Source: Narthecium ossifragum (lineage: Eukaryota; Streptophyta; Magnoliopsida; Dioscoreales; Nartheciaceae). Taken from it: a stretch of DNA of 64,000 nt. The stretch spans positions 5,473,134-5,537,133 of the forward strand of contig OY986965.1 of assembly GCA_963920575.1 (NCBI GenBank), given 5' to 3'. Each line of letters starts with the position of its first letter. Positions within the stretch are counted from its first letter, which is position 1. The notes beneath the pieces are model-generated. The model was given only the letters and a program-made list of their open reading frames with translations, did no database searches and was not told the origin of the DNA. The position numbers and the translations under genes were made by a program. Shown piece by piece: positions 32,055 to 42,092 of the stretch.

Positions 32055-32982
32055 TGTTGGATTTAAGGCTTTGAGAAGGCCCAAAACTCCTAGGGTGATG
32101 GAGTGGGCTAAGCCTTATATACATGTGTCTTGAATCAAATGGGCCTGCTAAAACCCAGTTAAGAAGAGAGCCATATGAAGCCCATATGAGTGTGTGTGCA
32201 AAAGTTTAGTCCCACATTACTTGGGACAAGAACATTTCTCTAGTTTATATAGAGCCTTGGGCATCTATAGTTTGAAGTGTGTGAGAACTAGAGAGAGGCA
32301 CACACATGTGCACGCGCGTGTGCCTCCGGCCGGCGACGGTGACGTGTGCGTCCATGTGGGCGCCACGTGTACGCCACGCGTGCATTTTTGCCTACGTGGC
32401 AGGTGACTGTTCATTTTCCTGAACAGTCACAATTGGGCTGAGCCACATTAAGTGAGCCATCAATTCACCATAAATGGGCTGAGTCAGTTACGACTCTTGG
32501 TCTCCCCATAATATTGATGACTGGGCAGTTATGGATGAGGTGGCAGCCATGTTCACCTAGGTGACTATTACTGATGACGTGGCGCCTGTTCAGCCTCCCA
32601 CTAAGTAGCAGTTACTGGTGATGTTGCAGAGTGGCAGCCCATGACTGGGCGGTTACTGATAATGTGGCGCTGATGTGGCATCATTTACTGATGACGTGGC
32701 GCTGATGTGGCGAGTCTCTTCACCTCCCCACTAAGTGGCTGATCAACTAACCTAGCTACCAGCCATTCTAAGCTTGCTCATGCATACATTCCTCACCACA
32801 CCACTTGCATAATAGAGGGTCCTGATTGAGAGTACCATACCATCTTGGAGCTCGAAGGGCGATCGGACGGCCGGCTTCCCTCCAATCGCGGTGGATCGTT
32901 GTACCCTTGGAGCTTTTTGCCTGAAGAACCAGAAGCAAGGGGTGGTGGGCAAATATAGCTTAAGGGCACAGTGTGGCACACT

Positions 32983-35375
32983 TGTGAGGGCCCGTCCCTC
33001 AGACCTGACTCGACCACGTGGGTCAAGCGCCGGTTTCCTATTGGTTTGGATCCGTGTTGGGCACGATCGGGCGATCGTGTGGCGGTTTTGGACCCCGGGG
33101 GCATTTTGGTAAATATGCCCTCTGGTAGTCGGTTTCACACCCGGGTTCCACACACTGACTTTGATTGATGTATGTGTTTAATTAGAATCCCTAGGGTGCG
33201 TCCGATCGGAGGATCGGAGCTCGATCGGGAAAGATCGATTTGGACGGCTGAGATAGATTTGGAATGTCTATATAAGTCATGTCCTTTTCTCTCTTTCCTT
33301 CTCTCCTTCACATGTCATTCTCTCCCCTTCTCTCTCTCTCCTTCGGCTGAGCTAGGGTTGGAGACGTCGGCTTTCGGAGCTTGGATCTTGGTGGCTCGGC
33401 TGGTGGCACGCGTGGAGGAGCTACCCTACTTGCTCAAGTAGGTGTTTCTACCTCGATCCTTGAATCGGGTTCTCCTATGATAGGTTTTATGTGCTTTCGC
33501 TGTAGGAATACTTGTTAAAATGTTGTGTGGATGAATACATGTATAGTATAGCTTGTTTCCAGTATTCCTATCAGTGGATTTCCGTATTCTAACAGTTGCT
33601 TTCCGTATTATTGCCGTTTTGTCGGTTTTTGTCCATTTGAACCTAGATAGAAGATTTAACAGTCAAAACCTGGATTTCTTCATTCCATTAGTTTTGCCAT
33701 CGTTAAATACACTTGCTTGCAAAATCTCATTTAATTCCAACATGATTTGATACTTCAAATCCAAAGAAATGGATTTCTGGCACTGTTTTGATGAACTGTG
33801 CCAAGGCTCGACGATCGATCGGTGCATCGACCGTCAAGTGTGGTTTTACCCTTTCTGGGCATGACGGTCGACTGTCGGGCTCTGTCGGGATTTTGGACTC
33901 CCACGGTCGATGGATCGATCGACCGTGGGATCTTCTCCTTTTTGCCATTTACCTGACGGTCGACCGTCGGATCGACCGTCGCATCGACCGTCAAGCGCTG
34001 TTTGGTTTTGGGCTTCTCAGGGTCGGTGGGTGGATCGACCGTCGCCCTTGGTTTTCTTCACAGGGGTCTCACGGTCGATCGCCGGATCGACCGTGGCATC
34101 GTCCGTGGCCTCACGGTCGATCTCCGGATCGACCGTGGCATCGTCCGTGACCCTTTGAGCTTGGTTTTTTGGTATTCCTTGGATGGTTTTGATGGGGGAT
34201 TAGTATCTAAACATGTTGGAAAGCATGTAAAGGAATTTGATGAGGTTTTCAAAGGATTTTCATCGGGTTTGAAAATCGATTCAAGTAACTCTCTCTTTGG
34301 GTAAATCTATGGCTTTACTTGCATTTAAATACTTGTGTTGTTGTAGTCATTTGCTCAATGGTATACTTAGCCATTAGCTAGCTATGAGTGCTAGCTAATG
34401 AGAAATTGTGGAACCTTAGCCTCTTGCCGGCGAGTGCCGATGGCTATTGTATATCTGTGGAACCTATAACTGTTGATGTGGCATGTAGAGACATCTAGGA
34501 TAGATGTTTTGCCTAGGATCATGCATTGTATGCATTAGAGGCATTTGAGGTTAGGCGGGCGATGGTTTGGGTCGCCGATTCGAGGCTCTCGGGTAGCTCG
34601 GATCTAGCCTTAGGACCGTGGATGGGTAGTCAGGAGTAGGGTGTGATTGTTGATCAAGTCTCATGTTTTTGAGGATTCACGCTAGTTGACTCTGATCAGT
34701 ACTTGAGGTTTAGAGGTCGTGTTGTCTTCCAAAGCCAAGTGCTAAGGATGGATGTTGATGCGTTCCCGACATGGTTCCCCAAGACTTGGTATTCCAGCTT
34801 GGGAAGGGTGATCTTGCATGTTACTGTTCCTTGGCCTCCTGGTAACTTGTTCAGGAGAGAGGTTTCATGACAAGAGCCTTTGGGACATCAACTGGGTTAT
34901 GGGACCCGTGGCATCCGTTAGGCTTAGGTTGGGAGACAACACTGTTGTTGTTTTCCTCCTTTCAGTGTGCCGTAAAGTAGAACCCTACTGAGCTTATCGC
35001 TCACTCCTACCCGGGCTGCGTTTGCAGGTGCAGGTGGCAGTTCTTCTTCGGTGGAGCCGGCTAGGTCGGCTTTTGGCGGCGCGAGTACATCCAGAGGCGC
35101 TTGAGGTTGCTGGAGGATGATTCGTCGTACATTTTGATATATGTTTATATGTTGTAACCATTTTAGAGATCTTTTGGGATTTTGTATAAATCTGTATATT
35201 GGAACTCAGACATTGTGCGACTTGATGTTATATTATGATTAAATCTGTTTAGCCTCTGGAATACGATTGTTTAAATTATTTATCTTTTCCGCTTTGTATC
35301 GCGCCGGTTGAAGATGAATAGTGTTAGGACCCTCACGTCCCGTCCTGGATGGGTTTTCTGGGTCGGGGTGTAACA
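32983..35375 (+). mobile_element. Solo LTR (2393 bp) nested in the copia 3' LTR
   Basis: The element begins TGTGAGGG and ends GTGTAACA. It is flanked by ACACT at 32978-32982 and 35376-35380, a 5 bp target duplication confirmed by the uninterrupted 5' LTR. A TATA box (TATATAA at 33269-33275) and a TCTCTCTC-rich leader follow the expected LTR plan. Bases 33806-34150 are packed with GGTCGATCGACCGT-like palindromes. Large LTRs of this size are usual in Ty3/gypsy elements, so gypsy is likely but not proven. No internal genes remain. Confidence 0.85.
33806..34150. repeat. Cluster of ACGGTCGA/TCGACCGT palindromic motifs
   Basis: At least ten copies of CGGTCGA or its complement TCGACCG occur within 345 bp, many joined as self-complementary ACGGTCGACCGT or CGGTCGATCGCCGGATCG forms. 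The density of CG dinucleotides is far above that of the surroundings. Confidence 0.8.
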
Positions 35376-35871
35376 ACACTGGCCTCGATCAAGCGGCGTT
35401 TCTTCGTCGGATTCATATTCCTTCTTTTTCATTCCTTTTTCGGATTAACGGTACGTGTAATTTTGTTTTTGTTAAAAACCGATTGTAAAGGATTATTTAT
35501 TATCTTAGTAAAAATAATAATCCTAGTTCTTTTATTTTCAACAATTAATTTACACACAACGTCAGTTTTTGAGCAAGAGAATTTTTCCTCGGTGGGATCT
35601 TACCACAAACAAGCACCTGACTCGATTCATGAAGAAACGCATAGAAAAAAGAGAGATCAGGTTCTTATCATTGGGGATCGATGAAGAAGATAATAAACTT
35701 TTAGCAAAGTATGTGTTTGTTTTTTCCTATGTTGTCCCAATTAAATTCCCAAATACGGGAGCTCTTTGTATACAAAAAGGAGAAAGTAATATAAGACAAA
35801 AAAAAATCTTGCTTAAAATCCTTGAATACAACATCCAAAAATTCTACACTATATATATGTGTGTGTGAATC

Positions 35872-36166
35872 CCCGACATTATTTACTGATCCCAAGCTAT
35901 TATTATTTATTTATCTCTACTTTTTAAATGATAATTTTATCCCCACTCATTATTATCATTTTTTCTATCCCAAAATCACTCATTCCCACTTATTTCAAAG
36001 CAATCATTATTAATTATTCCTCATTTTTTAATCATTACTCATTATCTTCACTTTTTTTAGCCCCAACATCCATTATCCTCGCTTATCCTAATTAATTTAT
36101 CCTAACTTTTTTGTTTTTATCCTCAAAATTCTTTATCCACATTTTTTCTATCCCAAACCAAACGAA
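35872..36166. mobile_element. Second copy of the PEX6-intron MITE-like family
   Basis: Same reiterated words as 15984-16293 (TTTTATCCCCACTCATTAT, TTTTTCTATCCCAAA) and the same right end AACCAAACGA. The left end is unclear. It lies where the SAUR coding region would be expected in this duplicated block. Confidence 0.6.
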
Positions 36167-36183
36167 GGCGCAGGGTGTGTTGC

Positions 36184-36708
36184 TAGTGATGGCAACGGGG
36201 CGGATATTGGAATATCCGTCCCCGTCCCCGCACTCCTCCGCCCATACCTGCACCGTCCCGTCCCCGCGCGGATAATGGGGATCGCGGACCATAACCATCC
36301 CCGCGGGTACGCGGATATTACCTGCAACCCGCGGTTATCCGCAAAACCTAAAAAAACCCATTCAATTAGCATTAAGTCTCTAAAATCTAAATCTAAATCC
36401 ACCAAACTATCATCAACATTCGGTCTCTAAAATCTAAATCCACCAAACAGTCATCAACAATTAGTCTTTATTAGAGTATTATTATAAAAATAGACTCTTT
36501 AAAATTCACAAAATCAACATTTAGTGGCGTGGCGGGGCGGATATGCGAGGCGGATATTACCCAATACCATAATCCGCCCCGTATCCGTGCGGGTTTTAAA
36601 TTTGTAAACCATATCCGTATCCACGGGTAAAAAATCTATACCATACCCGTCCCCATCGGTGCGAATCAGGTCAGTTATCCAACGGGACGGTCAATTTTGC
36701 CATCCTTA
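36184..36708. mobile_element. hAT-type non-autonomous element, 525 bp
   Basis: The ends are TAGTGATGGCAAC and, inverted, TAAGGATGGCAAAA. It is flanked by an 8 bp duplication TGTGTTGC (36176-36183 and 36709-36716), the hAT hallmark. The paralogous block at about 22004-22011 shows the empty site with one TGTGTTGC. The interior is GC-rich (CGGGGACGG, GCGGATAT) and noncoding. Confidence 0.85.
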
Positions 36709-36829
36709 TGTGTTGCAAAACTAAAGCCAAATGACGTACCGCTTATACATGGAACAGAGATAGACAGGAGGGGCTGATGGAGACGGACCTTGGTTGGGAA
36801 GGAGGTGCTTTCCCATGCCGGCCAAGCCT

Positions 36830-36879
36830 GGATTCGGGGGGCCTGTCTTTGCTTTTGCTAAGTCAGGCCCCCCGAATCC
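36830..36879. mobile_element. Collapsed Mutator-like element, 50 bp remnant
   Basis: GGATTCGGGGGGCCTG and its inverse CAGGCCCCCCGAATCC enclose only 18 bp. The 9 bp duplication GCCAAGCCT flanks both sides (36821-36829, 36880-36888). The mirror locus holds the full 1320 bp element, so this is a deletion derivative. Confidence 0.85.
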
Positions 36880-37344
36880 GCCAAGCCTATACAGACACGG
36901 GGTTTTTAATTGGTCTAATTATATGGTCATGGTGGCCGAGAGAGCCATTTTTACACACTAGTGTCACATTAAACTATTCGGAAGCAGCCTAGAAACATTG
37001 CCTAGCCAATAAGAATATATATATAAAAGGCTATATCACACTAACAAAGCTAACAAGGATATGCTTGTGAAGACATCAACCTTATAAGGAGCAATAACGA
37101 TTAACATGCATTAATTCATATCCCTTAAGTTTCTTTATATATATTCTCTTAGTTTGCTTTATATAAACATGCATTAATTTATATCAACCTAAGTTCTATT
37201 AATATTATCTTATGCAATATGCAAAGACTTATATATATTTATATTTATATTTATTTTATATACCCTAAATTAGACTTATAATATTTTATATTATATTTTA
37301 TTGGCTATGTTTTATGGTGATAGTGAACAAAAAGCTATAACCAA

Positions 37345-37394
37345 CCTTCGAACCCTGGACTACCTACGGGTCAACACAACCGTCTAACCAGACA
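37345..37394 (-). repeat. tRNA-like A-box and B-box pair, possible SINE remnant
   Basis: On the minus strand TGTCTGGTTAGACGG is followed about 25 bases later by GGTTCGAAGG. The order and spacing match the internal pol III promoter of a tRNA. The T-arm stem is imperfect, so this is a decayed tRNA-derived sequence rather than a working tRNA. Confidence 0.35.
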
Positions 37395-37557
37395 AACTAC
37401 AAAAAATTTGTTAAAATTTTATATTAACAATAACTAAAAACTATACCAGGAACACATGTGAACACTAGTCACCTATATAAAGAATATATTATGGGCATGG
37501 AAATGTGTTGTCTTTTTCTTTTCTTTGGTATTCTTTCCACTAATGTGGATTAGTTCG

Positions 37558-37589
37558 TCAAAGGGTCAAACATCCGCAAAGTTTGAATT
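37558..37589. promoter_or_regulatory. Conserved SAUR upstream block, second copy
   Basis: CAAAGGGTCAAACATC plus GCAAAGTTTGAATT, nearly identical to 23739-23770 although the neighbouring SAUR coding region has been lost. Confidence 0.5.
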
Positions 37590-37884
37590 CTGTGGGAGAA
37601 GCGATATATCATTCTTTATTTGCATGTCATCTAGCTGTAGTATTCTTGGCTAATAAGTCTCAATTGGAGAAAGAGCCATTTTTAGCATACTTTTTTTATT
37701 TTATTTTATGAGATGATTGGATGCATGCAAATGGTTGAAGCCATCCACGTAGTTTTTATTTGTAATCTTCATCTACGTCGCTCTCAACTAGTTAATTAGG
37801 ACTATCTTAGATGAATTCTTAAGCTCTCCATAACTAGCTAGTAATCCAAGAGTTTCTTGAATACTACCTCTATGATAGCAAGAC

Positions 37885-38392
37885 TAGCTAGCATCAGATT
37901 TCGCACTGACGCCTCCCTCGACCATTTTTTTAGCATGGCGGGACTTGGCGTGGTATGCATTGACGAAGATGATCATGTCCTCTGGGCTACAAACATCGTG
38001 AGTGAAGTCAGTTCCATTCTCTCTGGAGAGCTTCACGCGATATGTGTGACTGTTACCCGGACAATTCATTGCGGTTTCAAGCACGTACTAGTGGAGAGCG
38101 ATTCTCTTCACGCAGTTCGCATGATAGAAGGGAGGTTACCTTTACCAGCGAGCTGTCAGGAAGAGGTGCAAGAAATATGATGGATTAGCCGAGAACTCGC
38201 AGAATTTCGAGTTGCCTACATCCCGCGCGAGGAGAATTTGCATGCAGATTGGCAGGCTCGAGAGGCACTTAAGGTTTGGATTCAATTTTATAATGAGAAG
38301 GGAACTGAGGGGTACCACCGCCTAGCGATTGTACTTAACCCCTGATGGGGTCACCTAGCTCTCGGACTCAATTAATCAAAAAAAAAAAAAAA
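37885..38392 (+). mobile_element. 5'-truncated LINE tail with RNase H domain
   Basis: A 508 bp insert ends in a run of A and is flanked by AAGAC (37880-37884 and 38393-38397). The paralogue at 24081-24100 has the empty site. It encodes a plant LINE RNase H-like region (TDASLDHFF, SSILSGELHAI, VLVESDSLHAV) and, after an in-frame TGA near 38178, WISRELAEFRVAYIPREENL, the usual end of these proteins. It is a dead-on-arrival L1-type copy. Confidence 0.85.
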
Positions 38393-38397
38393 AAGAC

Positions 38398-39275
38398 CAC
38401 GCAAACACTCACGCATAAGCCTGGCGTGGCCTATCATGCATGAGGCTTACTGGCTTAGGCTGGTAATTTTTCCCGAGCTCAGGCTTATTCAGATTAACTA
38501 CTAGGGTGAAGAAGACAAGAATGTGTAGTACACTAATACTAGAATACAACAATCAACCATTGTCAGGCTGGGCCATGCCAGGGCCTAGTTTATTTAACTT
38601 CTTAATCCCAAGTGATCCGAGCTAAAAATTCGAGCATGAAATTGTAACCGATTAAGTCAATTAAATTTAGCCTCATGGGCCAATTAAATTGGGCTGATTG
38701 GCTTGCCTCCCAGGCCAGGTCCTTAATTAGAGGCCGTTAATTATGGCCGGTTCTAGAGTCTGTTTGATGTGATGTAGTAGTACCCAGTCATCGGCCTTAT
38801 TTTTTTTTTAAAGTAAATTAAATTAAGCTTTTAATCCTAACTTATGAGCAAATGTGCTTACAATAACTATGTCTGGAACAAAGTTCAAATTAAATTAAGC
38901 TCTCCCTCACAGATCGAGTTGATCTCGCTAAATGAAGCCCTCCAAGATTTATCTTCTTCTACAAACAGCAAATTATGTGGGGGCAGCCCATATTAATATA
39001 GTCTAACGTGATTAGTAACACCTAATTAAAAACAAATAAAAGGATAGACTCGGATCCTTCCAGCCCACTTCCTCCTCCTGATCACTTCTGTCACTTTCCT
39101 GGTTACTTCTCAACCCTGGAACACAGCACACCAACATATATATCCACGCGCCTGGACTCAAAAACGGCGTCATTTCTTGACTTCCATAACACCCGAAAGT
39201 CCTACGCTCATCACTGATTTCATCCATCGAACCTTCGGAGTAGAGGATGATCGCTCTAGAAGAAAAACCAAATCC
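38398..39275. other. Intergenic region, partly paralogous to 24100-24540
   Basis: ACCATTGTCAGGCTGGG at about 38556 matches 24491-24508. A 71-residue minus-strand frame at 39012-39227 may belong to the LINE remnant that follows, but shows no motif. Confidence 0.5.
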
Positions 39276-39560
39276 TTAAAAGAAAAGCCCGAAGATTACG
39301 CAGGGAGGAGGAAGAACCATAGATGAAGAGCAATTAATCCGACAAAGGAAAAACAAATGTAGAATAGATTCAGACTCAGATCCACAAAGAATGCGCATGT
39401 CGTCTGAGATCAAACTCAACGCCCAGAGAGCATCTCTAGTTGATAGACAGACACCCATGCAGTAGAAGCTTCCACACCACACAAATAATCTTATCCGTGG
39501 GCTTGCAAGGAGATATAAGCCACAGGTTGAGCCAAAGCTCACGGGAATAATAGGAAACAC
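39276..39560 (-). pseudogene. LINE zf-RVT domain remnant
   Basis: The minus-strand frame contains ASPRIRLFVWC, STRDALW and CGSESESILHLFFLC, the signature of the zinc-binding region found C-terminal to the reverse transcriptase of plant non-LTR elements. The expected first cysteine-rich part is disturbed, and the frame leaves the family after FFLCR, so it is a decayed fragment. Confidence 0.7.
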
Positions 39561-40227
39561 ATGGAAGCTTCATGCATGTTGTCCCAAGTTTCCAAATAAG
39601 ACAACTCTAGAGTCTAGGCAAACAAAATCATTAAAAGAATCTGATGCTTAAACTTTTTTTTAAAATTTTATCTATCTTTTAAAATAGTTTTATGAAAAAA
39701 AAACATCCAAATAAGAAAACTCTTGGTTTTATATTTCCGAAACAATAATAAAAGCTCCGGTTCTCAAGTATCCAAAACATATGCATAGGAATAAAACAAG
39801 CCCAACCTGAATTAAAGAGAATATATGCAAAATAACCCAAATTACAACAAGGTTGGACACAAGGCTTAAAACTAATATATATAAACCGTACGTCCTCGAA
39901 TGATTGAAATGGGAGATGCTTTGATCGATTTAGAAAGAAGAGATCGATGCTTCTAATTAATTTCCCCCTTTCGCAGCTCCCATATATGTTGGCGCGCGCG
40001 GCTCTCGTATCGGCTTCCTTGAATGCTTCCGCGTCACATTTGATTAAGTCAAAGGTTTAGTGAAAGTTAACATAGGATCTTAGATCATACCAAAGATTCT
40101 CAAAAGATTCCTAATTTATACTTATGTGCCTATGCATTTTTCATATTTACATATATGCACCAGCAAACTCATTATAAAATGTCATATATGCCACTCCGTC
40201 AATCTCGATCCATAGGCTATTAACTTA
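39561..40227. other. Intergenic, no feature seen
   Basis: AT-rich, with a short GCGCGCGC run near 39991-39999. No frame, repeat or target duplication is recognised. Confidence 0.6.
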
Positions 40228-41242
40228 GGCCACGTTTGGTAGCACTTTAGATCCAGGAATGGGAATGGGAATTTCTTAAAATAAGGAATTTAGAGTGTTT
40301 GGTTGCACTCTTCATCCAGGAACCGGAATTGAAGTTCCTGTGTTTGAGGGAACTTGGGATTCCTGAATTTGATATGGGAATTCAGAGTTCCCTCAAACAC
40401 AGGAACTCTCATTTCATGAAATGTACATGAATACCCTTCATCTTTGTTTGATTAAACTGATCAAACGGCTAGGATTAATCTTAAAAATAATCATATTTCT
40501 TTCTTTTATTTATTAATAATCTTATTTCTTTGTCTTATTTATTAATAATATTTCAAATAATATTAATAATATTATTTCTTTCTCTTATTTATTAATAATA
40601 TTTCAAATAATATTAATAATATTATTTCTCTCTTATTTGTTAATAATACTTCAAATAATACTAATAATCTTATTTCTTTCTCTTATTTATTAATAATATT
40701 TCAAATAATATTAATAATATTATTTCTCTCTTATTTATTAATAATATTTCAGATAATATTAATAATATTATTTCTTTCTCTTATTTATTAACAATATTCC
40801 AAATAATATTAATAATATTATTTCAATATTATTTATTAATAATATTTCAAATAATATTAATAATCTTAATTCTTTCTCTTATTTATTAATAATATTAGGA
40901 ACCCTCATATTAATACTGTTATTTATTAATAATATTTCAAATAATAATCTTATTTCTTTCGCTCATTATTAATAGTGTTTCATCCAAATAAGTCACAATA
41001 ATGCAAATACATATACATACAGAAATATATTCGTAAATCTATGCTATTAGAGCCAGGGGTATTTTGGTCTTTAATTTGTATTCCCATTCCAGTTCCCATG
41101 TTTATTATGTATACCAAACACTTGTAAGTTCCATTCCCATTCCAGTTCCTTGACGTACCAAACAATCACAATTCATTTCCAGTTCCCATTTCCAATCCCG
41201 TTCCCGTTCCCATTCCAATTCCCATGGCAACCAAACGTGGCC
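40228..41242. mobile_element. PIF/Harbinger (Tourist-like) element, 1015 bp
   Basis: Ends GGCCACGTTTGGTAGC and GCAACCAAACGTGGCC form an inverted terminal repeat. TTA flanks both sides (40225-40227, 41243-41245), the Harbinger-type duplication. The interior has a perfect 22 bp hairpin (40333-40354 with 40386-40407) and, at about 40480-40980, eight to nine units of an AT-rich minisatellite. Confidence 0.8.
40480..40980. repeat. AT-rich minisatellite inside the Tourist-like element
   Basis: Units of about 50-60 bp combine TTATTTCTTTCTCTTATT with TATTAATAATATTTCAAATA in varying order. Their boundaries are diffuse because each unit is itself rich in AATATT palindromes. Confidence 0.85.
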
Positions 41243-41245
41243 TTA

Positions 41246-41406
41246 GGGTCCGTTTGGCACCTGAGGATTCCGGCGGATGGCGTTTGAATCTCACACGGAT
41301 CTCGGAAAATGAGATCTGCCGGACACAGGGGGCGGGATCCGTGCCTGCGGATTCCGTCTCATGGATACCGTGGGTACCACGGATCTCACGGTGTCCAAAC
41401 GTACCC
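41246..41406. mobile_element. Second Tourist-like MITE, 161 bp, abutting the first
   Basis: Ends GGGTCCGTTTGGCACC and GGTGTCCAAACGTACCC (inverted GGGTACGTTTGGACACC). TTA precedes (41243-41245) and follows (41407-41409). It shares its left TTA with the right TTA of the 1015 bp element. Noncoding. Confidence 0.8.
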
Positions 41407-41409
41407 TTA

Positions 41410-41832
41410 GAGGATGACTCATATGTCACGTCATAAACATTACTTTATAAGATAGACTACTTGGGCCCTCCATGCCACATGGCATGAGCAACAACCCACC
41501 TCCACTACCCCTATATCCTCCCATATCTCTCTTTGTATGACTCACATGTCACATATACGTAAATATATATGACTCACATGCCATCAGACATGGTGCCACC
41601 CGGCAACCACCCCCTTTTTCTCTCCCTCTCCCCCCCTCCGTCATGTGTGCATCATATGTTATCCTCCCTTATGTCGTGTGTGTATATGTTATGAGTCATA
41701 AGTCTCGTCATAAACGTTATTTTATAATATAGATGTATGTGTGTGTAAATATCCGTAAATTATATTAATATCGATTAATACCGACTAGTCCACTTGAGAG
41801 TTTGTCATTTATCTGATTAAACTGTGAATAAA
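41410..41832. other. Intergenic, no gene seen
   Basis: ATGACTCACATGTCA-type words recur at 41418, 41537 and 41570. A C-run at about 41626-41632 differs by one base from the mirror arm. Confidence 0.5.
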
Positions 41833-42092
41833 GATTTGTGTACATGATTATATGCATGTCATCGAATCGGAAATGAGATACCGATTAGTTGATCTAGTCC
41901 ATCGGTAGTGTGGACTATATTAATTGATCAGTACCTCACTACTGATTCGATCATTGGTACATTCAATCGGTAGTGAGATACCGATCAGTTGATCTAGTCC
42001 ATCGGTAATGTAGACTAGATCAAACAATCGGTATCTCCTTACCCATTCGATGACATATGTAATGTATATGACTATAATGACGTACACAAATC
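41833..42092. mobile_element. Fold-back repeat, about 260 bp
   Basis: GATTTGTGTAC at the left and GTACACAAATC at the right start a long imperfect inverted repeat: TGTCATCGAAT, AGATACCGATT and GATCTAGTC recur inverted on the other side. No target duplication is clear. A remnant with the same terminus is at about 23400-23548. Confidence 0.6.

Larger units (their letters stand above)
26130..35543 (+). mobile_element. Ty1/copia LTR retrotransposon, complete but defective, with a nested solo LTR
   Basis: The 5 bp duplication ATTAA flanks the element (26125-26129 and 35544-35548). The LTRs start TGTTGG and end CAACA. Order: 5' LTR 26130-27263, leader, gag-pol frame 27431-31486, noncoding stretch 31487-32054 ending in a GTGGGGGAT polypurine tract, 3' LTR 32055-35543. 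The 3' LTR is interrupted by a 2393 bp solo LTR. The domain order GAG, protease, integrase, RT, RNase H is that of copia. The two LTRs differ by many substitutions and several indels, so the insertion is not recent. No standard initiator-Met primer binding site is visible after the 5' LTR. Confidence 0.93.
32055..35543 (+). repeat. 3' LTR of the copia element, split by a solo LTR
   Basis: The LTR sequence runs 32055-32982 and resumes at 35381, the ACACT at the right-hand border being the target duplication. Without the insertion it is about 1091 bp. Compared with the 5' LTR it has lost about 20 bp around 32757 that include the TATA box, and part of the CG-rich segment near 32325. Confidence 0.9.
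36889..37879. other. AT-rich duplicated SAUR upstream flank
   Basis: 36712-36990 is paralogous to 22006-22250 (GGTGCTTTCCCA, AGAGAGC, CTAGTGTCAC landmarks). From about 37480 it is paralogous to 23600-24090. The AT-rich middle (37000-37330) shows no gene. A tRNA-like pol III box pair lies at about 37345-37394 on the minus strand. Confidence 0.5.

Noticed and set aside
32752..33153. A 133-codon minus-strand frame across the copia and solo-LTR junction
   Set aside because: It spans the insertion boundary of two LTRs, so it cannot be a conserved gene.
33788..34150. A 120-codon frame rich in DRR and RPW in the nested LTR
   Set aside because: Produced by the CGGTCGA palindrome cluster. It also reads on the opposite strand and has no domain.
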